A program made the position numbers and the translations under genes. Positions 34,098 to 42,276 of a DNA stretch of 64,000 nucleotides are shown here, piece by piece. A model generated the notes under the pieces. It searched no databases. It worked only from the letters and a program-made list of their open reading frames with translations, and was not told the DNA's origin. The stretch comes from an uncultured Eubacteriales bacterium (GTDB lineage: Bacteria; Bacillota; Clostridia; Oscillospirales; Acutalibacteraceae). Where the stretch lies: contig CAKSST010000004.1 in NCBI GenBank assembly GCA_934489895.1, positions 1-64,000 of the forward strand, in the 5' to 3' direction. Numbering within the stretch: position 1 is the stretch's first letter; the number at the start of each line of letters is the position of its first letter.

Positions 34098-34525
34098 ATG
34101 TTAAGAAAGGTATATATGACTAAAGAGGAGTTTGAAATCCAAAATTCGTTTTTAAAAACAAATCTGCCTCATTCGGAAGATACAGCAGTTTTAGGTGAAG
34201 AGTACAAAATCGGCAATAAAACGGTACATAACCGCCTTGCCTGTCAGGCAATGGAGGGATGCGACGGCACTTTTGACGGTAGACCCGACGAACTTACAAG
34301 AAGGCGTTACCGTCGCTTTGCTGAGGGCGGTGCGGGAATCATCTGGTTTGAGGCTACCGCCGTTTTAGAGGAGGGCAGAGCAAATCCCCGTCAGCTTTAC
34401 ATAAATGAAAACACACTTGACAGCTTTAAAAAGCAAGTAAATGACATAAAGGAAACCGCCCTAAAGGCTGGAGGTTATGAGCCGCTTGTTATTATGCAGG
34501 CAACACATTCGGGCAGATATTCAAA
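34098..34525 (+). pseudogene. NADH:flavin oxidoreductase (Old Yellow Enzyme), N-terminal part
   Basis: About 140 residues of an OYE-family FMN enzyme remain: EEYKIGNKTVHNRLACQAME near the start, FAEGGAGIIWFEATAVLEEG, and the flavin-site QATHSGRYSKP. Full-length members have 350 or more residues. At about 34520-34530 the sequence jumps out of frame into the C-terminal part of an SDR gene, so a deletion has joined the two. The in-frame read-through adds only a short artificial tail and stops at 34565. Confidence 0.8.
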
Positions 34526-34828
34526 GCCGCAGAATACTGCATTTCTAAAGCCGGCGTTTCAATGATCACAACTCTTTTTGCCGACAGACTTGCGGAGTAT
34601 GGTGTAACGGTCAATGAAATAAGACCGGGTATAATTGCAACAGGTATGACCGATAAAGTAAAGGCTAAATATGACGCACTTATTGATGGCGGGCTTTTGC
34701 CGATTAAGCGCTGGGGTCAGCCGGAGGATATTGCGAGCGCCGTATGGACTCTTGTGAACGGTTCGCTTCCTTATGTTACGGGTCAGTCAATTGATGCTGA
34801 CGGCGGCTTCCATATAAGGAGACTGTAA
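34526..34828 (+). pseudogene. SDR oxidoreductase, C-terminal part
   Basis: The frame from about 34526 begins with the SDR active-site helix (AAEYCISKAGVSMITTLFAD), continues EIRPGIIATGMTDKVKAKYD and ends in the conserved WTLVNGSLPYVTGQSIDADG followed by GF. The NAD-binding N-terminal half was lost in the deletion that fused it to the OYE remnant. Its stop codon shares one base with the start of the following FAD gene, so the three were once an operon. Confidence 0.75.
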
Positions 34829-35802
34829 TGAAAATATATTCATACGACTGTGTTGTTATAGGTACTGGTGCGGCGGGATATAACGCCGCGTGCAGATTAA
34901 AGCAGTTCGGGAAAAACGTTGCAATAGTAACCGAGGCGGTTGGCTGCGGAACTTCAAGAAATACGGGGAGCGACAAGCAGACCTATTATAAATTAGGTCT
35001 TGGCGACGACAGCCCAGACAGCGTTTATAAAATGGCGGAAAACCTTTTTGCGGGCGGAAGTGTTGACGGCGACAACGCTCTCATAGAAGCCGCGCTGTCT
35101 GTTCGTTCATTTATGAATCTTTGCGAATTGGGTGTAGAGTTTCCCGTAAACCGTTACGGTGAGTACGTCGTCTATAAGACCGACCACGACCCATATGCGA
35201 GGGCAACGAGCGCCGGACCGCTCACCTCTAAATTTATGACCGAGGCTTTGCAGAAAAACGCGCAAAAGCTCGGTGTTGAGATACTTAGCGGCTATCTTGC
35301 AATAGAAATTCTTAAAAAAGATGATGCGGTTTGCGGGCTTTTGTGCATAGAAAAGTCAAGCTGAGCTTTAATTGCCTTTAAATGCGCCGACATTATAATG
35401 TCAACTGGCGGTCCGGCGGGAATTTACGCCGACAGTGTTTATCCCGAATGCCATACGGGCACTTCAAGCCTTGCACTGCTTGCGGGCGCAAAGGCTCAAA
35501 ACCTTACCGAATGGCAGTATGGCTTGGCGTCGGTTAATCCGCGCTGGAATGTTTCGGGAACATATATGCAGGTTCTGCCGCGTTTTGTCTCTATTGATGA
35601 AAACGGCAAGCTGTGCGACGGACTTGAAGAAATGTTCCGTTTTACCGAGGAAATGGGCGATACACGAGCTAAAGTTCAGGAAACTTTTATTTCAGGAAAT
35701 AAATTTAAATGCTTATGGCGCGATGTCCGTCCAATTCCGCAAAATGACAATTTCTTTGAAAATGTTTTGCGTGGATACAGGGAAAACAAGAATATTTATT
35801 AA
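34828..35802 (+). pseudogene. FAD-dependent oxidoreductase (succinate dehydrogenase/aspartate oxidase type), interrupted
   Basis: The N-terminus has a clear FAD motif (CVVIGTGAAGYNAACRLKQF) and TGSDKQTYY. An in-frame TGA at 35362-35364 splits the gene; the same frame then continues AFKCADIIMSTGGPAGIYAD and SVYPECHTGTSSLALLAGA to a stop at 35802. The product would be about 324 residues, short of the 500-650 usual for the family, so the C-terminus is also missing. No SECIS-like need for selenocysteine is suggested by the context, so I read the TGA as a nonsense mutation. Confidence 0.75.
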
Positions 35803-35854
35803 TAAAAAGCGATATGTAATCCTATAAAAGATATTGCTTACGGAGGCTAATATT

Positions 35855-36604
35855 ATGTATAAACTCGGTTTGGTTTCTATTTCCTTCAGGGGTTTTGATG
35901 TTGAAACTATAATAAAGCATACTAAAAATGCGGGTCTTTCCTGCGTTGAATGGGGCAGTGATGTGCATGCTCCGAAAGATGATATCCCAAAGCTTAAAGA
36001 AATAGCAAGCTTGCAAGATAAATTCGGCATAACTTGCAGCTCATACGGAACATATTTCCGCTTAAGTGAAACTCCGATTGAAGAGCTTGAGGGCTATATA
36101 AATGCCGCCAAGATATTAGGAACCGATATTTTAAGGCTCTGGTGCGGGAATAAGGATTCACAGGAGTATTCTTCATCTGAGAGGGAGGATTTGTTTGTCG
36201 AATGTATTAAAGCGGCAAAAGTTGCTGAAAGTAACGGAGTTAAGCTTTGTATGGAGTGTCATAACGGTACTTTTACAAACACTAAGGATTCGGCACTTAA
36301 ATTAATGCAAGCCGTTGATTCGAACAGCTTTCGTATGTATTGGCAACCGAACCAGTACAGAACTCAAGAGGAAAATCTACAATACGCCGAGTCTTTAGCT
36401 GACTATACCGAGCACATCCACATTTTTAATTGGAACGGAGATATGCGTTTTCCTTTGAAAGACGGTACCAGTATTTGGAAAAAATATCTTGAAAAGTTCA
36501 AAGGTAAAAAAACATTACTTCTTGAATTTATGCCGGATGATAATATTAGCTCTTTGATGACTGAGACAGCGGCACTCAGAAAAATTGCGGAGGCTGAAAA
36601 ATGA
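35855..36604 (+). CDS. sugar phosphate isomerase/epimerase
   Basis: This intact 249-residue TIM-barrel protein is a second member of the xylose-isomerase-like family. It starts at ATG 35855 (SD GGAGG); the TTG at 35834 has no SD. Likely metal ligands include Glu in LCMECHNGTF, the Trp/Asn region MYWQPNQYRTQEEN, His in HIHIFNWNGD and Glu in LLLEFMPDD. It overlaps the dehydrogenase gene by 4 bp, so the two probably act in one pathway on a sugar acid. The substrate is unknown. Confidence 0.8.
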   Translation: MYKLGLVSISFRGFDVETIIKHTKNAGLSCVEWGSDVHAPKDDIPKLKEIASLQDKFGITCSSYGTYFRLSETPIEELEGYINAAKILGTDILRLWCGNKDSQEYSSSEREDLFVECIKAAKVAESNGVKLCMECHNGTFTNTKDSALKLMQAVDSNSFRMYWQPNQYRTQEENLQYAESLADYTEHIHIFNWNGDMRFPLKDGTSIWKKYLEKFKGKKTLLLEFMPDDNISSLMTETAALRKIAEAEK

Positions 36605-37599
36605 AATCAATATTTTTAGGCGATAAGGCGAATATAAACTGTGTATATGCGCAGGAAATAACCGATAAATTAGCAGAGACTGCGGGCTTAGATAGAGAGA
36701 TTTATATAAAGGAAGCTGTGCTGCAGGGAAAGACTGATACAAGGCATACCGAATATATTTTTTCCACATGGGGAATGCCTGAATTATCAGAGGAGGAAAT
36801 TAAATCTTTTTTCCCGAACCTTAAAGCGGTGTTTTACGCCGCCGGTACTGTTCAGACGTTTGCCCGTCCGTTTCTTAATTGCGGAGTAAAGGTGTTCAGT
36901 GCATGGGCGGCTAACGCCGTTCCTGTTGCCGAATACACAGTGGCTCTTATAATACTTGCAAACAAGGGATACTATTTGACTTCACGGCTTGCGAGCGAGG
37001 GAAAGTATGACGATGCAAGGAAAATATTCAATAATTATTCTGGTAATTACGGAGCTAAAATCGGAATTATCGGGGCTGGAATGATAGGAAAGCTTGTGAT
37101 AGAAAAGCTAAAAGCATATAAGCTGGAAGCTCTTGTTTTTGACCCGTTTTTGTCTGATGAAAAAGCAAACGAATTAGGAGTTAAAAAGGCATCGCTGGAG
37201 AAAATATTTTCTGATTGTGATGTTGTATCCAATCATTTGGCAAACAATTTCCAAACCCGCGGAATGCTCTGCGGAAAGCTGTTTTCTTCAATGAAGCCTT
37301 ATGCGACTTTTATTAACACCGGAAGGGGCGCACAAGTGGTAGAGAGCGATTTGATACGCGCTTTAAACGAAAGACCTGACTTGACAGCTATACTTGATGT
37401 TACCGAGCCCGAGCCACCGTTGCCCAAAAGTGATTTTTATAGGCTTAAAAATTGTATTTTAACCCCTCATATAGCGGGCAGCAACGGTACAGAGGTTCAC
37501 AGAATGGCGAAATTTATGCTGGCGGAATTTGAAGCGTTTGCTCAAAATAAGCCTTGCCGTTTTGAAGTCACGGCAAAAATGCTAGAAACAATGGCATAA
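36601..37599 (+). CDS. D-isomer-specific 2-hydroxyacid dehydrogenase
   Basis: The 332-residue protein has the NAD motif IGIIGAGMIGKLV (about residues 158-170) and the three family active-site residues: Arg in INTGRGAQVVE, Glu in LDVTEPEPP and His in LTPHIAGSNG. The N-terminal catalytic domain is complete. These enzymes interconvert 2-keto and D-2-hydroxy acids, which suits sugar-acid breakdown. It overlaps the upstream isomerase (ATGA) and precedes the broken eda. Confidence 0.88.
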   Translation: MKSIFLGDKANINCVYAQEITDKLAETAGLDREIYIKEAVLQGKTDTRHTEYIFSTWGMPELSEEEIKSFFPNLKAVFYAAGTVQTFARPFLNCGVKVFSAWAANAVPVAEYTVALIILANKGYYLTSRLASEGKYDDARKIFNNYSGNYGAKIGIIGAGMIGKLVIEKLKAYKLEALVFDPFLSDEKANELGVKKASLEKIFSDCDVVSNHLANNFQTRGMLCGKLFSSMKPYATFINTGRGAQVVESDLIRALNERPDLTAILDVTEPEPPLPKSDFYRLKNCILTPHIAGSNGTEVHRMAKFMLAEFEAFAQNKPCRFEVTAKMLETMA

Positions 37600-37621
37600 T
37601 ATAATAAGGATATTAGGTATT

Positions 37622-38100
37622 TTGGGAAAATACATACCTGTAGTAGTAATTAATAAGTTATCCAAAACGGATAAAATTTTATAAGCGCTCAAAGCGAACG
37701 GCATTAGCTGTGCCGAAATCACATTCAGAACCGCCTGTGCTAAAGAGGCTATTGAATATGCCTGCAAAAATTATCCTAAAATGTCGATAGGTGCGGGTAC
37801 GGTCATTAACGCCGAGCAGTGTAAAGATGCATTAGCCGCAGGAGCGCAGTTTATTGTTTCCCCGGGACTTTCGGTAACTGTTGCGGAAATTTGCAAGGAA
37901 AATAATATACCATATTACCCCGGCCGTGCAACACCTACCGAGATTATGCAGGCTTTGGAATTAGGCATTACAACGGTTAAATTCTTTCCATCGAATGTTT
38001 ACGGAGGCTTAAAGGCATTAAAGGCACTTTCCGCTCCGTTCACACAGGTGAAATTTATTCCGAGAAAAGGGCGCGTCACAGCGCAGCTCGGTCTGCGTTT
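37622..38100 (+). pseudogene. eda: KDPG/KDG aldolase (eda), nonsense mutation and 3' deletion
   Basis: In one frame: GKYIPVVVINKLSKTDKIL, an in-frame TAA at 37682-37684, then ALKANGISCAEITFRTACA, MSIGAGTVINAEQ, FIVSPGLSVTVAEIC, YYPGRATPTEIMQALELGIT and VKFFPSNVYGG. This is clearly class I 2-keto-3-deoxy-6-phosphogluconate aldolase, with the Schiff-base Lys in TVKFFPS. After FIPR the sequence runs into a sugar kinase, so the last 40 or so residues were deleted. It is non-functional. Confidence 0.85.
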
Positions 38101-38804
38101 ATGACCGTAAGTATTCAGCTATTCAGCAGGCAGAGACTACTGATTTTGATTGGGACAGCATCTTTGAGGGTGCGGACTGGTTCCACTTTACGGGCATTAC
38201 TCCGGCTCTCGGCGAAAACCTTGTTGAAATTTGCAAGCAGGCTTGTATCGCCGCAAAGAAAAAGGGCGTAAAAATTTCCTGCGACTTAAATTACAGAGGA
38301 AAGCTTTGGACGAGAGACGAAGCAAGAAGGGCTATGACCGAGCTTTGTAAGTATGTTGATGTCTGTATTTCCAACGAAGAGGACGCCAAGGACGTTTTCG
38401 GAATTTAGGCAGAAAACACCGATATTTACGGCGGCAAGCTCGATAAAGAGGGCTACAAATCGGTTGCAAAGCAGTTAGCCGATAAGTTTGGCTTTGAAAA
38501 GGTGGCAATACTCTTAGAAGCTCGATTTCCGCCAGCGACAAGTCTGGGCAGGTATGCTTTACGACGGCGTGGATTATTACTTTTCAAAGGAATATCACTG
38601 CACATTGTTGACCGCGTGGGCGGCGGTGACAGCTTCGGCGGCGGGCTGATTTATTCTCTGCTTACCGGCAAATCCTCAAAGGATGCTATTGAGTTTGCGG
38701 TCGCCGCAAGCGCATTAAAGCACTCGGTAGAGGGCGACTACAACCGTGTTTCGGTTGCTGAGGTCGAAAAGCTAGCAGGCGGCGACGGATCTGGCAGGGT
38801 GTAG
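38061..38804 (+). pseudogene. kdgK: 2-keto-3-deoxygluconate kinase (PfkB type), broken
   Basis: The frame starting near 38070 reads SSVCVYDRKYSAIQQAETTD, GADWFHFTGITPALGENL, GVKISCDLNYRGKLWTRDEA and YVDVCISNEEDAKDVFGI, then a TAG at 38406-38408. Further on, three small indels (about 38500-38605) shift the frame until HIVDRVGGGDSFGGGLIYSL, the PfkB catalytic motif. The N-terminal 90 or so residues are missing, lost in the deletion that joined it to eda. KdgK and Eda act in sequence on 2-keto-3-deoxygluconate, so the pathway has been disabled twice. Confidence 0.85.
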
Positions 38805-38885
38805 AGATAATTATGTATTTGAATACTCTCTTAAAATTAAACGTAATATTACATTAATGATTATTGAACATAGCGTTACCCAATT

Positions 38886-38915
38886 AAACAGCAAGTAAAA
38901 CTTGCTGTTTTTGTT
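38886..38915 (+). terminator. intrinsic terminator
   Basis: AAACAGCAAG (38886-38895), loop TAAAA, CTTGCTGTTT (38901-38910) and TTT. It ends the island transcript. Confidence 0.8.
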
Positions 38916-39324
38916 TTGCAAAGTTTGAAACAAAATTTACGAAACAGCAGAAGTATTTTGTGTTAATTTTCCTTAAAAAGTTGGGATGTTAAATCTGGCA
39001 GCAACATTATTAGCTTTAAATTTTATTTATTATATAACTAAATCAATTTAATCAGACCCTTATAATATTATATATCTCAAAGAAAATTATAATAAATCTC
39101 TCAGAGTTCATTGTGTTATTGATATTGAAAATATTGTGAAATTAGATTATAATATAGGTGTTGCATTTCACGGCAGCGTTTTTCGACATTGAAAAGGATG
39201 AACACTTTAAAACGATAACAGAAATTGCGGATATTTATGCTTGTATTTTCTCGAAGGACAAGGATAAAATACATATTATCTATGAGAGCAAAAGTATCCT
39301 AAATCTATAGTATTATCTTACTCA
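38916..39324. other. non-coding, AT-rich; gene debris
   Basis: I see no intact gene. Two short frames look like remains of one coding region: RVHCVIDIENIVKLDYNIGV up to about 39190, and FFDIEKDEHFKTITEIADIY from about 39185 to a stop near 39308. I cannot assign a family. The segment 39270-39324 may already be degenerate cwlD sequence. Confidence 0.4.
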
Positions 39325-39380
39325 TAACGGCTTATAGGTATTTCACTTACCTAATTACTGACTATTATAATAAAAACTAA
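39325..39380 (+). pseudogene. degenerate duplicate of the cwlD 3' region
   Basis: Bases 39325-39355 match 31686-31716 inside cwlD with three transitions in 31 bp. The sequence then jumps, at a short ACTG microhomology, to the final 27 bp of cwlD, which match exactly. About 230 bp of cwlD are deleted between the two blocks. The stop is followed directly by the radA SD, showing that cwlD once abutted radA. Confidence 0.8.
39354..39380 (+). repeat. 27-bp direct repeat, right copy
   Basis: It is identical to 31948-31974, the 3' end of the intact cwlD, and marks the right border of the island. Confidence 0.85.
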
Positions 39381-39392
39381 AGGACGATGATT

Positions 39393-40754
39393 ATGGCAGC
39401 AAAAATTAAAACCGTATATGTATGCTCTAACTGCGGATATTCGTCTTTAAAACCGAGCGGTAAATGCTCTAACTGCGGCGAGTGGAACACAATGGATGAG
39501 CAAGTGATTTCAACTACTAATACATATTCAAACGCAAAAACTTCCACCGTTTCAGCGCAGCCGCTTACTGATATAATTTTAAGCGATAATTTTAGATATA
39601 AAACAGGCATTTCGGAGCTTGACCGTGTATTAGGCGGAGGTATTGTCAAAGGTTCAATGATACTTCTTGCGGGTGACCCCGGTATTGGTAAATCAACGTT
39701 ATTACTACAAATAGCAAAAAGTCTTGAAACCAATCTTAAAATATTATATGTTTCCGGCGAAGAATCGCCATCACAGATAAAAATTAGGGCTCAGCGTCTT
39801 GGCGCCGTCACCGAAAACTTATATATTGTTTCCGACACCAACACACAGCAGGTATGCGATTATATCGCTGATTTTAAGCCTGATATTGTTTTTGTTGATT
39901 CAATACAAACAATGTATATTGATGAAATTCCTTCTTCTAGAGGAAGTATAGTGCAGGTGCGCGAGTGTACAAGTCTTTTATTGCGCACAGCTAAAATACT
40001 TAATATACCCGTTATTCTTGTAGGTCACGTCAACAAAGGCGGTGATATTGCAGGTCCGAAAGTTATGGAGCATATTGTTGATACTGTACTTTATTTTGAG
40101 GGCGACCGTACACAGTCTTTAAGAATACTGCGTGCAACAAAAAACCGTTTTGGCTCAACCAATGAAATGGGCGTTTTTGAGATGGAAGAAAATGGTCTTG
40201 TTCAGGTAATTAATCCCTCAATACTTTTACTTAGCGGAAGATTACCTATGGTTTCGGGCAGTACTATTACCTGCACAATGGAAGGTTCACGCCCCTTACT
40301 TGCCGAAATACAGGGCCTTGTTACCGCCGCAGGATACGGTAACCCAAAACGCGTTGCTACGGGCTTTGACCATAACAGACTGTCTTTGCTTATTGCTGTT
40401 TTGGAAAAACGCGCAGGTATACAATTTTCAAATCTTGATACCTACATTAATGTAATTTCAGGACTTTATCTGGATGAACCTGCCGTTGACCTTGCGGTAG
40501 TATTATCACTTGCTTCAGGTTTGCGCGACACTCCTGTTCCTGATAATCTTATTGCCTTCGGTGAGGTAGGTCTTTCGGGAGAAATACGTGCTGTACCACA
40601 TGCCGCAAGGCGCATAAGCGAAGCTGGACGGTTAGGTTTTTCTGCTTGTATGCTGCCAAAGGCGTGTGAAAAACAGCTTATAGGCTTTGATACGGGCGGT
40701 GTCGAACTTATATATGTACGCACAGTGCGCCAGGTTATTGAAAAGATTTTATAA
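39393..40754 (+). CDS. radA: DNA repair protein RadA
   Basis: RadA is a RecA-like helicase that drives branch migration in recombination repair. The protein of about 453 residues has the N-terminal C4 zinc finger (VCSNCGYSSLKPSGKCSNCG), Walker A GDPGIGKST, the RadA-specific KNRFG motif and a C-terminal Lon-protease-like domain. ATG 39393 sits 8 bp after AAAGGA and is preferred over ATG 39387. The island insertion separated it from its ancestral neighbour cwlD. A terminator follows. Confidence 0.95.
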   Translation: MAAKIKTVYVCSNCGYSSLKPSGKCSNCGEWNTMDEQVISTTNTYSNAKTSTVSAQPLTDIILSDNFRYKTGISELDRVLGGGIVKGSMILLAGDPGIGKSTLLLQIAKSLETNLKILYVSGEESPSQIKIRAQRLGAVTENLYIVSDTNTQQVCDYIADFKPDIVFVDSIQTMYIDEIPSSRGSIVQVRECTSLLLRTAKILNIPVILVGHVNKGGDIAGPKVMEHIVDTVLYFEGDRTQSLRILRATKNRFGSTNEMGVFEMEENGLVQVINPSILLLSGRLPMVSGSTITCTMEGSRPLLAEIQGLVTAAGYGNPKRVATGFDHNRLSLLIAVLEKRAGIQFSNLDTYINVISGLYLDEPAVDLAVVLSLASGLRDTPVPDNLIAFGEVGLSGEIRAVPHAARRISEAGRLGFSACMLPKACEKQLIGFDTGGVELIYVRTVRQVIEKIL

Positions 40755-40768
40755 ATAATTACTTTGTT

Positions 40769-40801
40769 ATGCGGACAGCTTCGTTGCTGTCCGTATTTTT
40801 T
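40769..40801 (+). terminator. intrinsic terminator of radA
   Basis: ATGCGGACAGC (40769-40779), loop TTCGTT, GCTGTCCGTAT (40786-40796) and TTTTT. Confidence 0.85.
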
Positions 40802-41030
40802 ATATAATACGGACATTTTTTATTAATACTGTTTACAACAGCTATTTTGTTGAGATTGCATTCACCGTCTTTTTGGTATTTACAATCAAGCAAGCAGGGA
40901 ATAAGAGCCATTTTTACCACCACATTATATTATCTGCTGAATAAATATTTTCATACAAGTAACATATATTGGACAAGATTCATAGTATGTACAAAGCGCC
41001 TTATTAACGCTTTTAATGGAGGAAAAAGTT

Positions 41031-41258
41031 ATGAAAGAAATTAATGAATATTTTGATTATTCTAATAAAGAATACTTTGTCCCAAGAAAAAAATCGTTTG
41101 GGAAAACGCCATTGGATGAGTTACCTCTTGCAATGGCATATGTGCCTTTTCAAAAGTTAGGTTCTACCTATGAACAGACACAGGCATTAAGTAACGGAAC
41201 CTTGTTTCCTGAGCTTTTTAAGCCATTTTACGGAAATAAATGCGGCAGGAGAGATTAA
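41031..41258 (+). CDS. cotJA: spore coat associated protein CotJA
   Basis: This 75-residue protein has the CotJA signature LPLAMAYVPFQKLGSTYEQT followed by GTLFPELFKPFYG. In Bacillus, CotJA and CotJC interact and are built into the inner spore coat under sigma-E control. The start ATG 41031 follows GGAGGAAAAAGTT; the ATG at 41016 has no SD. A CATACA string at about 40949 and CATAGTATG at 40981 resemble sporulation-sigma -10 boxes, but I could not fix a full promoter. It leads cotJABC. Confidence 0.85.
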   Translation: MKEINEYFDYSNKEYFVPRKKSFGKTPLDELPLAMAYVPFQKLGSTYEQTQALSNGTLFPELFKPFYGNKCGRRD

Positions 41259-41261
41259 ATT

Positions 41262-41522
41262 ATGAATGAAAGAGAAACACTTTTAAGAAGAATTTCTAGC
41301 GCCCAGTTTGCAGCATGGGAACTTCATATGTATCTTGATACACATCCCGATGATACGCAGATATTAAAAAGCTATGAAAAATACGAAAGGGAAGCCAGGG
41401 AATTAATTGCAAAATTTGAAAGTCAGTTTGGTCCCTTGGTAAGCACCGATGTTTTTGGTGACAACCGCTGGGATTGGATAAATGATCCTTGGCCGTGGGA
41501 TATTCAAGGAGGTATGTACTAA
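41262..41522 (+). CDS. cotJB: spore coat protein CotJB
   Basis: This 86-residue protein matches CotJB: LLRRISSAQFAAWELHMYLD, then THPDD, a charged helix YEKYEREARELIAKFESQFG and the characteristic Trp-rich end WDWINDPWPWD. It lies 3 bp after cotJA and its stop overlaps the cotJC start (TAATG), so translation is coupled. CotJB helps assemble the CotJ complex in the coat. Confidence 0.9.
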   Translation: MNERETLLRRISSAQFAAWELHMYLDTHPDDTQILKSYEKYEREARELIAKFESQFGPLVSTDVFGDNRWDWINDPWPWDIQGGMY

Positions 41523-42139
41523 TGTGGCAATATCTTAAAAAATTACAGTATCCGATAAAAATTAAAAATCCCGACCCTAAACTTGCAAGTATTATAATCA
41601 CGCAATACGGCGGTCCGGATGGCGAGCTCGGCGCAAGCTTACGTTATTTAAGTCAGCGTTTTGCAATGCCTTACGATGAACTTAAAGGATTATTAACGGA
41701 TATAGGTACCGAAGAATTAGCACATTTGGAAATGATTGGCACAATTGTTCATCAGTTAACACGAAACTTGAATGAAGAAGATATCAAAAAAGCCGGATTT
41801 GACGCATATTTTGTTGATCATACAACAGGAATATATCCTTCATCTGCATCAGGCGTGCCCTTTACAGCAGCGTATATACAGTCAAAAGGCGACCCAATAA
41901 CTGACCTACACGAAGATATGGCAGCTGAACAAAAAGCACGCACGACCTATGACAATATTTTGCGTTTTTGCGATGACCCCGATGTTAAAGATGCAATTAA
42001 ATTCTTGCGTCAACGTGAGGTTGTCCATTACCAACGCTTTGGCGAAGCGTTACGCATTGTTCAGGATAAACTTAATTCCCGCAATTTCTATGCGTTTAAT
42101 CCTGCATTTGATATACACTGTAAAAAAAGTGATGTTTAA
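41522..42139 (+). CDS. cotJC: spore coat protein CotJC, manganese-catalase family
   Basis: The protein of 205 residues starts MWQYLKKLQYPIKIKNPDPK and has the ferritin-like metal ligands of Mn catalases: Glu in QYGGPDGELGASLRYL, EELAHLEMIGTIVHQL (E-x-x-H) and later AAEQKARTTYDNIL and REVVHYQRFGEAL. ATG 41522 has SD AAGGAGG; the upstream in-frame start at 41489 lies inside cotJB. CotJC proteins are found in the spore coat, where they may remove peroxide. Confidence 0.92.
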   Translation: MWQYLKKLQYPIKIKNPDPKLASIIITQYGGPDGELGASLRYLSQRFAMPYDELKGLLTDIGTEELAHLEMIGTIVHQLTRNLNEEDIKKAGFDAYFVDHTTGIYPSSASGVPFTAAYIQSKGDPITDLHEDMAAEQKARTTYDNILRFCDDPDVKDAIKFLRQREVVHYQRFGEALRIVQDKLNSRNFYAFNPAFDIHCKKSDV

Positions 42140-42216
42140 TAGTAAAAAGCCGATATACATCTTCACATAAAGGCTTTAACTTTTTGCTCAGTTGACATTT
42201 TCAAATCTAAACCATC

Positions 42217-42252
42217 AATAAAGCAGATGAGATTTTTCTCATCTGCTTTATT
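42217..42252 (+). terminator. intrinsic terminator, bidirectional
   Basis: AATAAAGCAGATGAGA (42217-42232), loop TTTT, TCTCATCTGCTTTATT (42237-42252). It separates cotJC from the convergent recombinase. Confidence 0.85.
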
Positions 42253-42276
42253 TACACATATTTAGCCATTGTTACT

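Larger units (their letters stand above)
31975..39353. mobile_element. accessory sugar-acid catabolism island
   Basis: The segment lies between an intact cwlD and radA, bounded by the 27-bp repeat. Its right end also carries a degenerate piece of cwlD (39325-39353), so the ancestral order was cwlD directly followed by radA. It appears richer in G+C than its flanks (not computed), and about half of its genes are broken. No integrase or IS lies inside it, so homologous or illegitimate recombination is more likely than a site-specific element. Confidence 0.65.

Noticed and set aside
35362..35364. Selenocysteine codon in the FAD oxidoreductase
   Set aside because: The gene is also truncated and lies among pseudogenes; no Cys-type context is visible, so a nonsense mutation is likelier. 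Left as a low-interest check.
38916..39324. A novel small gene between the island terminator and radA
   Set aside because: The two short frames lack start codons with SD sites and are shifted relative to each other, so they look like debris.
41016..41033. Earlier start codon of cotJA at 41016
   Set aside because: The SD GGAGG lies after that codon; ATG 41031 is better supported.
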